Positions 25,590 through 34,900 of a stretch of DNA of 64,000 bases are shown here, one piece after another (the first letter of the stretch is position 1; each line of letters begins with the position of its first letter). A program made the position numbers and the translations under genes. Location of the stretch: positions 48,208-112,207 of the forward strand of contig CAYWWY010000006.1 in assembly GCA_964462525.1 (NCBI GenBank). Direction: 5' to 3'. Under the pieces are notes generated by a model. The model was not told where the DNA came from. It made no database searches and was given only the letters and a program-made list of their open reading frames with translations. This DNA is from CAYWWY01 sp964462525. GTDB lineage: Bacteria; Thermotogota; Thermotogae; MWEM01.

Positions 25590-26699
25590 TCAATAGGAGT
25601 TCACAATGCGCCAAAACGCATGGATTCCTTCTTCGATGGCCTGATCAGGAGGAAGAAACCTTGGATGATGCAGACCATAAAATGGTTTGTTTTCTTCCTG
25701 GGTACCCAAAAAAAGCATGAGAGAAGGGTATGCTCTGCAAAAATACCCGAAATCTTCTCCACCCATCATCGGAGTCGCAGGCTGAATGGACAATATGGGT
25801 TTAAATCGTTCAAAAAGATCGGAATCATTGGTTACTTCTGGATAGTTTGAGTACGGCACAATCCGAACTTCCACACCCAGGTGGGTATGAATTGACCTTC
25901 CCAGATTTTCCATCTGCTGGTACACGGACTCGATCATACTGGATGAAAAGCTGCGCAGGGTTCCTCGGACGAATCCTTTGTCAGGGATGATATTGTGTGA
26001 GGTTCCCGCTTGAACTAAGCCGATTCCACAAACAAAAGGTTGGGTAGGGTCGCGTGGGATTCGGTCCACTCCATCCAAGAAGGCTCTGAGCGCGGATATG
26101 GCGCTTTTCCCTTGATGAGGGAACGCGACATGAGCCCCAAATCCGTGAAAAGAGGCTTCAAACTCCAAAACATTTGCAAAAAGGGTTCCTGCGATCCCTG
26201 CAATTGTACCGAGAGGATAAGAGGGATTTACATGCAGCGCAAACACGGCTTCCACGGAGAAAGAATCAAAAAAACCGGTTTTCAAAACTTGCTCAGCGCC
26301 TCCGTCCTTTTCTTCTGCGGGTTGGAAGAAGAATAACAGGTTCCGATCCGGTTGCTCATGGATAATTTTCTGAATCAATCCGTACAGTACTGCGGTATGA
26401 ACATCGTGGCCGCAAGCATGCATATACCCATTTTCCGAATGGAACTCCGCATCGGTATCTTCTTTCAAAGGGAGCGCATCGATATCCGCACGAAAAACCA
26501 GATGCTTTCCGGTGTTGACTGTATACTCCGCGATAAGTCCCGTTGTTAAAGGCCTATGGATCTTGATTGCTGGGCATTTGGAGAGTTCTTCCGCTAAAAG
26601 TAGGGTTGTTTGCGTTTCTTGGTTTGCAGGCTCAGGGTTCCTATGAATCCGATGCCGTAAATCGACGGCATTCATCATCGACGTGCAATCTGACATCAT
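25590..26699 (-). CDS. M20-family amidohydrolase (N-acyl-amino-acid type)
   Basis: A 369-residue metallohydrolase of the M20D group. Metal-site motifs are MHACGHDVHTAVLYG, the catalytic base in FFQPAEEKDGGAEQVL, and GGEDFGYF near the C terminus. A dimerisation domain (about 175-285) interrupts the catalytic domain. Relatives hydrolyse N-acyl or N-acetyl amino acids, indole acetyl amino acids or hippurate. It starts after AGGAGG; either of two adjacent ATG codons could serve. The gene follows hemW closely on the minus strand. Confidence 0.92.
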   Translation of the reverse strand: MMSDCTSMMNAVDLRHRIHRNPEPANQETQTTLLLAEELSKCPAIKIHRPLTTGLIAEYTVNTGKHLVFRADIDALPLKEDTDAEFHSENGYMHACGHDVHTAVLYGLIQKIIHEQPDRNLLFFFQPAEEKDGGAEQVLKTGFFDSFSVEAVFALHVNPSYPLGTIAGIAGTLFANVLEFEASFHGFGAHVAFPHQGKSAISALRAFLDGVDRIPRDPTQPFVCGIGLVQAGTSHNIIPDKGFVRGTLRSFSSSMIESVYQQMENLGRSIHTHLGVEVRIVPYSNYPEVTNDSDLFERFKPILSIQPATPMMGGEDFGYFCRAYPSLMLFLGTQEENKPFYGLHHPRFLPPDQAIEEGIHAFWRIVNSY

Positions 26700-26707
26700 T
26701 CAACCTC

Positions 26708-27886
26708 CTAACAAAAAGGATTTGTCTGTTTCTCTTTGGTTGTTAATGATTGATCCCAAATCTCGATCAGCTTCCCAATGGGTTCTCGGTTTTTCCGGAA
26801 CCAATGGGGAGCAAGCCGTAGATAACCATCTTTTGTCTCAAATTGCTCACTCATACAGATTTGATCCCAAAACCGCTTCCATTCCAAATCAGATAAGAAA
26901 GACTGCAATTTTGGGATCCATATGCCTTGCGCTTTCCGGATGCCCATGAAAAGGGTTTCTTTTCCTTCCTCTGCAGGTTGATTCTCGCGCTCGTATTCAG
27001 GGGGCGGCAGTGAACCCATCGACAGCGATCGCATATAGGCCTCGAGATTTTGGGTGTTCTGATACCGCTTGTTCTTGATGTGTCCACCCGCAGAAAGACC
27101 AATGCCGAAATAATCGTCGTTGTTCCAATAATGGAGATTATGGAGAGACTCATAGCCAGGTAGGCAAAAGTTGGATGTCTCATAATGGATGTATCCTTCT
27201 TTCGCTAAAAATTCAATAATCAGCGATTCATTGGCTTCTGTGGACGAAGGAATGGGCAAATCAACCACTTCCTTCATCACTTGTCTGTATAGCGGCGTAT
27301 TATCGGCCAATTCCAGCTGATAGATAGAGATGTGATTGGGTCTGAGTTGGCGTAAAGCAGCGATGGCAATGGACGCATATTCTTTCGGTTCATTCGGAAG
27401 GCCCATGATCAAGTCAATGCTGATGGCGGAAAACACCTGAGAGGCAATTTCGTATGCTCGAAAAAAAGAATCGGTCGTATGCCTCCTTCGGACAGTTTGC
27501 AAAGAAGGATCCCAAAAGGATTGAGCGCCCAAACTGATCCGGTTGACCCCTGAATCGCGAAGCATTTCCATCCATGAAACCGTAACCTGTTCGGGGTTGA
27601 GCTCTACTGTATATTCTCGAATGGTTCCCGTAAAAAACTGGCCTAGAGAGTGAAACAGGGTTTTTATTTTCTTGTGATCGATCGCGTTTGGAGTCCCTCC
27701 TCCAATATACAATGTATCAATCGATTGGATTGGGTATTCGTTCAGACGAAAAGAGAGCTCTCGAATCGTATCAAGAAGGTAGGCAGAAACAATCGGTTCA
27801 TCCAGATCAACAAGGGAGCAAAAATCACAATAAGAACAACGGCTAAGGCAAAAAGGAATATGAAAGTACAGGCCGCATCCATTCAT
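26708..27886 (-). CDS. hemW: HemW-like radical SAM haem chaperone
   Basis: A 392-residue radical SAM protein. The cluster motif is CLSRCSYCDFC (Cx3Cx2C) after GLYFHIPF, the usual HemW start. IDTLYIGGGTPNAI, ISLGAQSF and SIDLIMGLPNEP are strong HemW signatures. Proteins of this type were formerly called oxygen-independent coproporphyrinogen oxidase, but HemW members act as haem chaperones; the short form with this N terminus fits HemW. It lies between the barrel-like gene and the M20 gene with gaps under ten bases, so the three are probably one operon. Confidence 0.9.
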   Translation of the reverse strand: MNGCGLYFHIPFCLSRCSYCDFCSLVDLDEPIVSAYLLDTIRELSFRLNEYPIQSIDTLYIGGGTPNAIDHKKIKTLFHSLGQFFTGTIREYTVELNPEQVTVSWMEMLRDSGVNRISLGAQSFWDPSLQTVRRRHTTDSFFRAYEIASQVFSAISIDLIMGLPNEPKEYASIAIAALRQLRPNHISIYQLELADNTPLYRQVMKEVVDLPIPSSTEANESLIIEFLAKEGYIHYETSNFCLPGYESLHNLHYWNNDDYFGIGLSAGGHIKNKRYQNTQNLEAYMRSLSMGSLPPPEYERENQPAEEGKETLFMGIRKAQGIWIPKLQSFLSDLEWKRFWDQICMSEQFETKDGYLRLAPHWFRKNREPIGKLIEIWDQSLTTKEKQTNPFC

Positions 27887-27889
27887 CGC

Positions 27890-28810
27890 CTACTGAGGAA
27901 ATCCTAGGGGGACAATCAGTCGTCCCCCCATATAGAAAGATTTTGAGGAAATGGAAAAGATGAAGGCATTCTGGTTGGTTAAAGAAAGCTCTCCCCGCAC
28001 ATTCCAATACCCGCCGCCATCAAATCCCAGAAAAACCGCCCCGCTAATGGTCAAAGGGCCAAATTCAGTTTGAGGAGTATCGTGAAAAGAAAAGCCAAAT
28101 CCCAGATGGGATTGATCGGGCATCCAACCGATCACAAATCTCGGTTCGTGACGGGAGGCTCTGCTTCCGATCGAGATGTTGCCAAATGCGCCCCATAATT
28201 CTCCCAAAACGATTCCAAAAGGTTCATACTCCATATAACGGATGCCAATCTCTGTTAGTGATTCGAAGTGATGGAGGGATGTTTGGGTGAATGAATCCAT
28301 TTGTACCCGCAATCCCCCCATGTTCAGGTCCAACATAGATTCGTTGATAAAACGCGGATTGCTGCCCTTGCCGAAAAACCGCGCGTGATTCTGAAAGCGG
28401 GTCAATCCAATATATAAAGACTCTGTACCTAAGAGCGTATTAACCAGATTGGAATAGTCAACCGCTTCAAAAAAATAATACTGCCAATCCACTTCGTAAT
28501 ACAGTTCGCTTCCGACACCCAAAAAGATTCGAATGCGACTTTGTTCTCTTAACTGATCCAGCAGAAGCATCCGTTCTCTGCGAGAGCGCTCTCCAAAAAG
28601 AAAAACCCCAACAACCGGACTCTGATCAGAGATACCAAAGCCAAAGTCAAAGGGGGTGCCGAGGGTAAAGGGAAGTCGAACCAGGAAATACTCACCCGGA
28701 TACCAATCGATACGGGCAGGGATTTCTGGGATTTGACCGGGTGAATTTGGTAGAATATATTGAACAGAAAACAGCAAGAGCAAGATGACGGAAATCCACT
28801 TCTTCTTCAT
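27890..28810 (-). CDS. Secreted protein, possible outer-membrane beta-barrel
   Basis: A 306-residue protein of unknown family. The ATG at 28810 follows GAGGTG and starts a clean signal peptide (MKKKWISVILLLLFSVQYILP). The earlier in-frame start at 28840 would place ten extra residues before it. The mature part is rich in alternating hydrophobic and polar beta-strand stretches, aromatic residues and Gly (FDFGFGISDQSP, LGFGFSFHDTPQTEFGP), and ends with strands and a short C terminus. This suggests a small outer-membrane barrel, which would make the organism diderm. The evidence is compositional only. Confidence 0.55.
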   Translation of the reverse strand: MKKKWISVILLLLFSVQYILPNSPGQIPEIPARIDWYPGEYFLVRLPFTLGTPFDFGFGISDQSPVVGVFLFGERSRRERMLLLDQLREQSRIRIFLGVGSELYYEVDWQYYFFEAVDYSNLVNTLLGTESLYIGLTRFQNHARFFGKGSNPRFINESMLDLNMGGLRVQMDSFTQTSLHHFESLTEIGIRYMEYEPFGIVLGELWGAFGNISIGSRASRHEPRFVIGWMPDQSHLGFGFSFHDTPQTEFGPLTISGAVFLGFDGGGYWNVRGELSLTNQNAFIFSISSKSFYMGGRLIVPLGFPQ

Positions 28811-28843
28811 CGGGCACCTCGTTGGGATCATTACGGCCAAATA

Positions 28844-28849
28844 ATTATA
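28844..28849 (-). promoter_or_regulatory. -10 box for the barrel-hemW-M20 operon
   Basis: TATAAT on the minus strand preceded by TGG (extended -10), 34 bases upstream of the chosen ATG. No convincing -35 is seen. Confidence 0.6.
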
Positions 28850-28900
28850 CCATACTCCCGAGAAATTCAGAATGGGGAGAACACAGAGAGGGAGATAGAA

Positions 28901-29863
28901 TTGGAACGAAGCGATCGAACTCGAATCATTGCCAACGCTTCATGGGCGGGGATTATTGGAAACGGAATCTTGGCAGCGATGAAGATTATCGCTGGTTTGA
29001 TCAGCGGTAGCCTTGCCGTTGTTGGTGATGGGATCGATTCCAGTACGGACATCCTAACCTCGGTGATTACCTTGATCACCGCGCGCGTTTCTTCAAAACC
29101 TCCCGATAAGCACCATCCATATGGTCACGAAAGAGCAGAGACTGTTGCTGCGAAAGTCCTATCCTTTGTCATTTTTTTCGCCGGAGGGCAATTGTGCGTC
29201 AGTTCAATCCAGACGATAACTTCAGGTGTTTCACGAGAAATCCCTTCTATTCTAGCCTTATACGCAACCTCTATATCCATCGTGGGGAAGATTGGATTGG
29301 CGCTCTATAAATTCCAGGCTGGGAAAAAGACCAAAAGCAGTATGCTGATTGCAGACGCCAAAAACATGCGAAATGATGTCCTCATTTCTTCTACCGTCTT
29401 CACCGGTCTTCTGTTTACGATTGTGCTAAAAGCCCCTATTTTGGATCCGATCATCGCTTTGTGCGTTGGGATTTGGATCCTGAAGACAGCATGGGGGATC
29501 TTCTGGGAGAGCAGCCGGGAGCTGATGGACGGCATGAGCGATTTGCAAATGTATCAAAAGCTATTTTCAATAATCAAGCCAATCCACGGGGCTGTTCATC
29601 CTCATAAGGTCCGGATTCGGAAATTCGGTTTCAAGTATGTTGTCGATTTGGATTTGGAAGTGGATGGATCCCTAACCGTGCGTCAGGCCCATGAGATTTC
29701 AAAAAAAGTGGAACAAGCGCTGATTCAGCAAATGGAATACGTGTCGGAAGTGATGGTGCACATCGAACCAGTTGGAAATGTGGAAGAGGAGCCTTATGGA
29801 ATTTCTTCAAAGGATTATCCTGCATCTCATGATTCCACAAAGGAGAACGGAAACAGAAAGTGA
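28901..29863 (+). CDS. Cation diffusion facilitator (CDF) transporter
   Basis: A 320-residue CDF-family divalent metal exporter. Six membrane helices occupy about residues 10-205, with the metal-site residues in HEVGDGIDSSTDI-like AVVGDGIDSSTDILTSV (Asp pair) and HHPYGHERAETVAA. A cytoplasmic C-terminal domain (205-300) with VHPHKVRIRKFGFKYVVDLDLEVDG follows. Zinc, iron or manganese could be the ion. The start is TTG at 28901, with a GAGGGAG ribosome-binding site eight bases upstream; the longer in-frame ORF would run through the divergent promoter. Confidence 0.9.
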   Translation: MERSDRTRIIANASWAGIIGNGILAAMKIIAGLISGSLAVVGDGIDSSTDILTSVITLITARVSSKPPDKHHPYGHERAETVAAKVLSFVIFFAGGQLCVSSIQTITSGVSREIPSILALYATSISIVGKIGLALYKFQAGKKTKSSMLIADAKNMRNDVLISSTVFTGLLFTIVLKAPILDPIIALCVGIWILKTAWGIFWESSRELMDGMSDLQMYQKLFSIIKPIHGAVHPHKVRIRKFGFKYVVDLDLEVDGSLTVRQAHEISKKVEQALIQQMEYVSEVMVHIEPVGNVEEEPYGISSKDYPASHDSTKENGNRK

Positions 29864-30038
29864 CATAGTGGTTTTTATCTTTGGCGAAGAATTGCCGATA
29901 AAGAAACAATCAGGGATTTGATCCCGTTTTGTAGAAATAATCCATTGCGGGGAGCATAATCCAGGTCCCTTTTCCGTCCTTGTTGGTAAGTGCTTGACTC
30001 ACTATAGGCGGGAGAGGGTTCTTAGGGAGTTGGGTGTA

Positions 30039-31886
30039 TTGGATAAGAACGAACTCCATTTATCGTTTCGAGTAAAGGGTCGTTTGGTTGTTTTTGTCAT
30101 CCTGATTGGGTTGTCAGCTGTGTTTTCTACATCCTGTTTGATGATGGTAAATCCGATGTCCGGAAGCACTGGGTCTGATACAGATATCTATGGGCTGTTC
30201 CGGTTTTTTTCAGAGCAAGGAACACAGGTTTCTGGCCCACTCACCCCCCCTGCAACCTTTATTGTTGATTTCCAATACCGGGGACGGTTGCCCGTTCGAT
30301 CTCTGGAGATTTCAGCAATCCGGAGTTCGAATGAACATGAATGGTTTCATCAGGTCCGAGGAGCCACAAGACATGCAACCACACTCTTTGACTCGGGGAT
30401 GAATGCGGACACATTTATCTTTTATGCGACAGTGACAACGATTGGGCAGCAGATTAAAGTCTATGAAGATATAATGAGAATCATCGATACAACCCCCCCT
30501 ACGATCGTCCAAATTGATTTCTACCTTACAGACCATGATACCTTAGTACCAAACACGACCAATGATGTCTATATCTGGATTCATCTGCATGACCCTGAGA
30601 CTTTGCTCTTTGCGCCCGACATTCGCAATACCATGGAGCGACATACGCGGTTGTTTGTCAACGGAAGATTGGTGCAATCCTTTTTCAACCCAGACGATAT
30701 TTTTGTCACTGGTTCAGCCAATCGGATGATCGCAATCATCCGTACAGCTTTGGATGATCTGAAACCGGGGAATAATTCGATTCATCTGATCATGGGCGGA
30801 TTTGGCCTTCATGAAGAACAATTTACTGAATTTCAGACAGAAAAAACCGCTGAATATCCCGACCATACCCCCCCAGTCATTCTTTTTTGGGAAGCGGTGG
30901 ATACTGATCCAGGCGATCATATTGTTGATTTTGTGGCTTTCGATTCGTTTATTTTTCGGGTCCGGGCGCGAGACCTTCCCGATCATCCGACATTTCCCCC
31001 CGCTGGTTTGAAGGAGATACGGTGGCGGATTGATGGCGGGCCTTCTGCGTATCAAGGAATCGTTGATGCGGGCGGGTTTGTGGAAGCGGAGTTCTCCATA
31101 TTCATGGATCCTCGAAACGCCGGTTTTTCGGACGGGATATATTCTCTTCGTTTGGAGGTCTGGGACAAAAACGATAATGTCCATTACGAACCACCGATCT
31201 TTTTCCGATTGGGGATTACTCAGTCAAAAACAGTGGATCTTTTGGTGGAAAAGATCAGAGGCAATCTTCTAATTCCTGAATTTCGGGTCGGAGATACATT
31301 ACGGTTTATGCCCGACACGGATTGGTATTTGACCAGTCCCCACTGGGGAGTGATTCCGAGTTCGATTGCATTAACCGATCAAGGTGTATATGCTTTGTTG
31401 GAAGACGCACCCATGGGCAACCACACGATTACGCTTCAAGCCCATCATCAGGGCATACCTGTATTTGGACGAACTCAGATTACCGTATTGGCTACGCCCG
31501 TTTCCGAAGACGCTGTGCCTCCGACCATCGAATTTCGAAACCTGAACGTAAGCGAACCGGGACAGCCCTTCAAAATCGTTGTTCGTGACGAAACGATGCT
31601 CGAAGAGGATTGGAGAGACACGTTTGTCCGTCCCCCATCTGCCATTATGTGGCCGGCTGGAACTGTCGACGAACCCGGGACACCCTATCCGTTATTGGTT
31701 CTCTTTCATCCGGATGCCGAGTACAACGCGAGCCGGTTTTTGCAGGTGTTCGAAATCGTTCTGAATGATATGACCATGGGCGGAATTCCGCCTGTCCTCA
31801 GACCGGGAGATCGAATCGTATTTACCGTGGAAGTGAAGGACAAACGAGGAAATACGGCTGAAAAGGGGATTACGTTCATCCCATGA
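30039..31886 (+). CDS. Large predicted surface lipoprotein with Ig-like regions
   Basis: A protein of about 615 residues with no recognised family. After a basic start, a membrane segment (LVVFVILIGLSAVFSTSC) ends in a candidate lipid-modified Cys. The rest is beta-rich, with segments of about 100 residues that resemble bacterial Ig-like or cadherin-like folds (DTTPPTIVQIDFYL, DHTPPVILFWEAVD, DAVPPTIEFRNLNV). The repeated D-x-x-PP-x-I start of a module is typical. TTG at 30039 is preferred because AGGGAG lies nine bases upstream; another TTG exists at 29994. It precedes a much larger protein of the same style, so they probably form a surface pair. Confidence 0.65.
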   Translation: MDKNELHLSFRVKGRLVVFVILIGLSAVFSTSCLMMVNPMSGSTGSDTDIYGLFRFFSEQGTQVSGPLTPPATFIVDFQYRGRLPVRSLEISAIRSSNEHEWFHQVRGATRHATTLFDSGMNADTFIFYATVTTIGQQIKVYEDIMRIIDTTPPTIVQIDFYLTDHDTLVPNTTNDVYIWIHLHDPETLLFAPDIRNTMERHTRLFVNGRLVQSFFNPDDIFVTGSANRMIAIIRTALDDLKPGNNSIHLIMGGFGLHEEQFTEFQTEKTAEYPDHTPPVILFWEAVDTDPGDHIVDFVAFDSFIFRVRARDLPDHPTFPPAGLKEIRWRIDGGPSAYQGIVDAGGFVEAEFSIFMDPRNAGFSDGIYSLRLEVWDKNDNVHYEPPIFFRLGITQSKTVDLLVEKIRGNLLIPEFRVGDTLRFMPDTDWYLTSPHWGVIPSSIALTDQGVYALLEDAPMGNHTITLQAHHQGIPVFGRTQITVLATPVSEDAVPPTIEFRNLNVSEPGQPFKIVVRDETMLEEDWRDTFVRPPSAIMWPAGTVDEPGTPYPLLVLFHPDAEYNASRFLQVFEIVLNDMTMGGIPPVLRPGDRIVFTVEVKDKRGNTAEKGITFIP

Positions 31887-31951
31887 TGATTTCCGTTTCA
31901 TATGCTTAGGTACACCAAAAAAAGGGGGGTTCCGATAAGGAGATGAGAAAT

Positions 31952-34900
31952 ATGCGGCGATGCAACTATTTGTGGGTACTCATGGCTCTATTCCTTTTCT
32001 CCCTCTTCACCTTGAGTTCCTGTATCCTTGAAGAATGGATGAATCCAACAAGGGGAGGTGTGCCACGCCCCAATGTGACCATGACACCAGATCAACCAGC
32101 GTACATTGGGCAGAATATCCGGGTTTTGGTTACCATGAATCCCGCTCGAAAAGTGGATTTCATTCGTTTGGTGGTGGTTAACGGGTTCACAGGAGAACGG
32201 AGGGTCATTGCAGAACAGCAGAATGTGGCAAGAGCCGAGTTTTCCTACACCATCGATCGCGCCTATTTTGCCATTGTCGTGGAAACCCCTTTGCATACGG
32301 AAGCAACGGAACGCGCTATTTGGAAACCTGCTAAAAATGCCTTTTACGAGTTGAGAGACGCAACACCCCCATCGGTATCGGTATCCGTCGCTCGGGTCAA
32401 CGCATCATCCAATCAACACCTCGTTTCCCTAGATATCTTTGAACCCCATTCCAAAGTGGTTGCACAATGGATCATGGTGAATGGACAACGGGTAGAAATG
32501 TCAGAATCGGAAATCCAGATTCCTCTTGATCCTGGAGATTACACGATTGTTGGGTATGCGCGAAATTCGAGCAATGTGGAAGGACGCTCCGCCTCTCTTT
32601 CTATGAGGGTGGCTCCCCCCACAAGCAGCGCGCCGCCTCGATTCGACCTAAAGACGCCAACCTACATCGAAGCATTTAAGAATGAAACCATTTTTTTGAT
32701 GGCGGATATAGAAGATCCAACCTCTTTTTTACGGAGCATTGAAATCATCCATTCGGGCGGAGGACGGAGGATGGTTTATTTTGATCCTTTAGAACCCAGG
32801 CATTCGTTCCGATACTCGTTCAAAGCCGTCCGAAGCGAATCTGTTGAAGTGATCATAACAAATGGCAACGGAGTTACCGCCATAATTCGATATACCATCG
32901 TTGTCAAAGACCATCAAGCGCCAACTGTAATCCTTTCAACCTCTCAATCGGGACGGATTCCTTCTGGATCCGAAATTGTCGCTCAGATCCATTCGACGGC
33001 CCATAATGGAGAGCGGATTCAAGAAGTCCATCTTTTGGTGAACAACTATACGCAACGCAGTTTCTTCCCAGATCAACCGACCTTTTCCCGGAACGATCTT
33101 CCTTATACTGTGGAACGGGGATTGCAGACCTTGCGGGCGGTTGTGATCGATAGTCGAGGAGCAAGAGGGTATAGTGATGAAATTGAAATCATCGGTACCA
33201 TTGTGGATGATACACCTCCCTCAATCCAGTTGTTCACGCCCGCTGTCGCTTATCTTGACATTCCCGTAAACATTTCTTTCCTTGTTTGGGATCGGGATTC
33301 CTCGATCGATGGATCCCCCACCCTCCGCATCGAAGAAGACAATACGCAGCTCATGCCGTCTACCTTTGACGGGTCCTTCTTCACAGCTTCCTGGACGCCA
33401 GGCTCTTTGGGTGTGAAAACAGTGCGCGCAAATGCGCAGGATACTGCGGGAAATACCGGGTTCGCTGTTGGGACGGTTCAGGTGAAGGATCCCACTGGGA
33501 TCGTACAACCAGCTGTGGGTGTTTTGGGAGTCGAACCGAACCCTGTATATTTGGGGAACCCGGTTCGTCTTACGATTGCCATCACCCCCCCCAATAACTA
33601 CCCCGGGGAAAAACCCCAATCGGTTACCTTCTTTGTTACCCCGCCCAATGCCCAAGGCTCTCATTCCATAAGTCCAGAGATTCCTCAAGATGGACAAAAC
33701 CTTTATCGATCCACCTATGTGCCTACGCATACAGGCGTTCATATCGCACAAGCCGAAATTTGGTGGAAAGGCAACAAGTTCACAACCGATGCGGTTCCAT
33801 TCACAGTAGATTCTCCCCAACCCTTCCTCCAATTCTCGGTTACACCAACGGAAACCTATGTGGGCAACGAGATCACACTTAGAGTCGTGGCTACTCCAAG
33901 CAATCCCAACGCGCAAATCGAATCCGCTGAGATTGTTGTTGATGGGACCATAATCTACCCCATCGCCACCGAAGAGCGAGGACAGCAGAAAATTTATGAA
34001 GTGACGACCTCCACCTTGAACTTTGGCGCGGGTTTGAAGATAGCAACAGCGAAAGTGACCGATTCTTTCGGAATTACCCAAGAGAAATCCGTATCCTTCC
34101 GGTTGGTGAACCCCTTGCTCCGGATTGATGGTTGGAACATCAACCCCCATTCCGGTGGGGCAGTATCTGTCATGGATCCTGTTGCCTTCGAAGCTTTTAT
34201 CGCCGACTTGATCCCTCCAGCGGTGAAAGTCTTCGGTCATGTTCATATCCGGCCTCCTGAAGGGCCGGATGTCATGGTGCATATGAATCAGCAACCACCC
34301 CCCAATCACTATGAATTCCATTCCAAAGAACATTGGGTCCCCAAAATGGATGGGACCCATACACTGATACTGACAATGGACGCGTTAATCGGTACGGCAA
34401 CACAAACCGACACAATGGTTCGAGATGTGGTTGTCAGCAAATCTGCTCTTGACTTGAAAGTTACTGCAGCTGATCCAGGGACGACCAATCTGTTGGATAT
34501 CGATCGAATCTACGTCGGGATGCTTTTCGATTTCGTTTTTGAAGTTTCGGGGGTTCCGGAAAATGATTGGATCCAAGACGTCGTTTTCTCCATCACGCAA
34601 AATGGAACTGTATACCTTCCTGAATCCAAACCCGTTCGAGAAGGTGTCAACCAACGCTACCGGTATAGCATGTCCCCCTTCTCACAGAGCGGACTGTATA
34701 CAGTCCATGCGACTGTCACAACCCTTGTCTCGGAAAAAGGAATTCAACGGCCAATTCATGTCTTGGATTCCCAGATCAGAAAACGGACTTTCTCATTGAT
34801 TGGCGATCCAAACAGCTTGGTCCTTGGACAACCCATGGATTTCCGACTTGAGCTGGATAACCCTGCGAATACGCCTTTATCCATCAATTTTTTCCTTGTG

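Noticed and set aside
33221..34360. A 379-residue open frame on the minus strand within the giant lipoprotein gene
   Set aside because: It is antisense to a long, coherent coding frame, its composition (many His, Gly, Arg, Met) is not protein-like, and no ribosome-binding site or family motif is seen.
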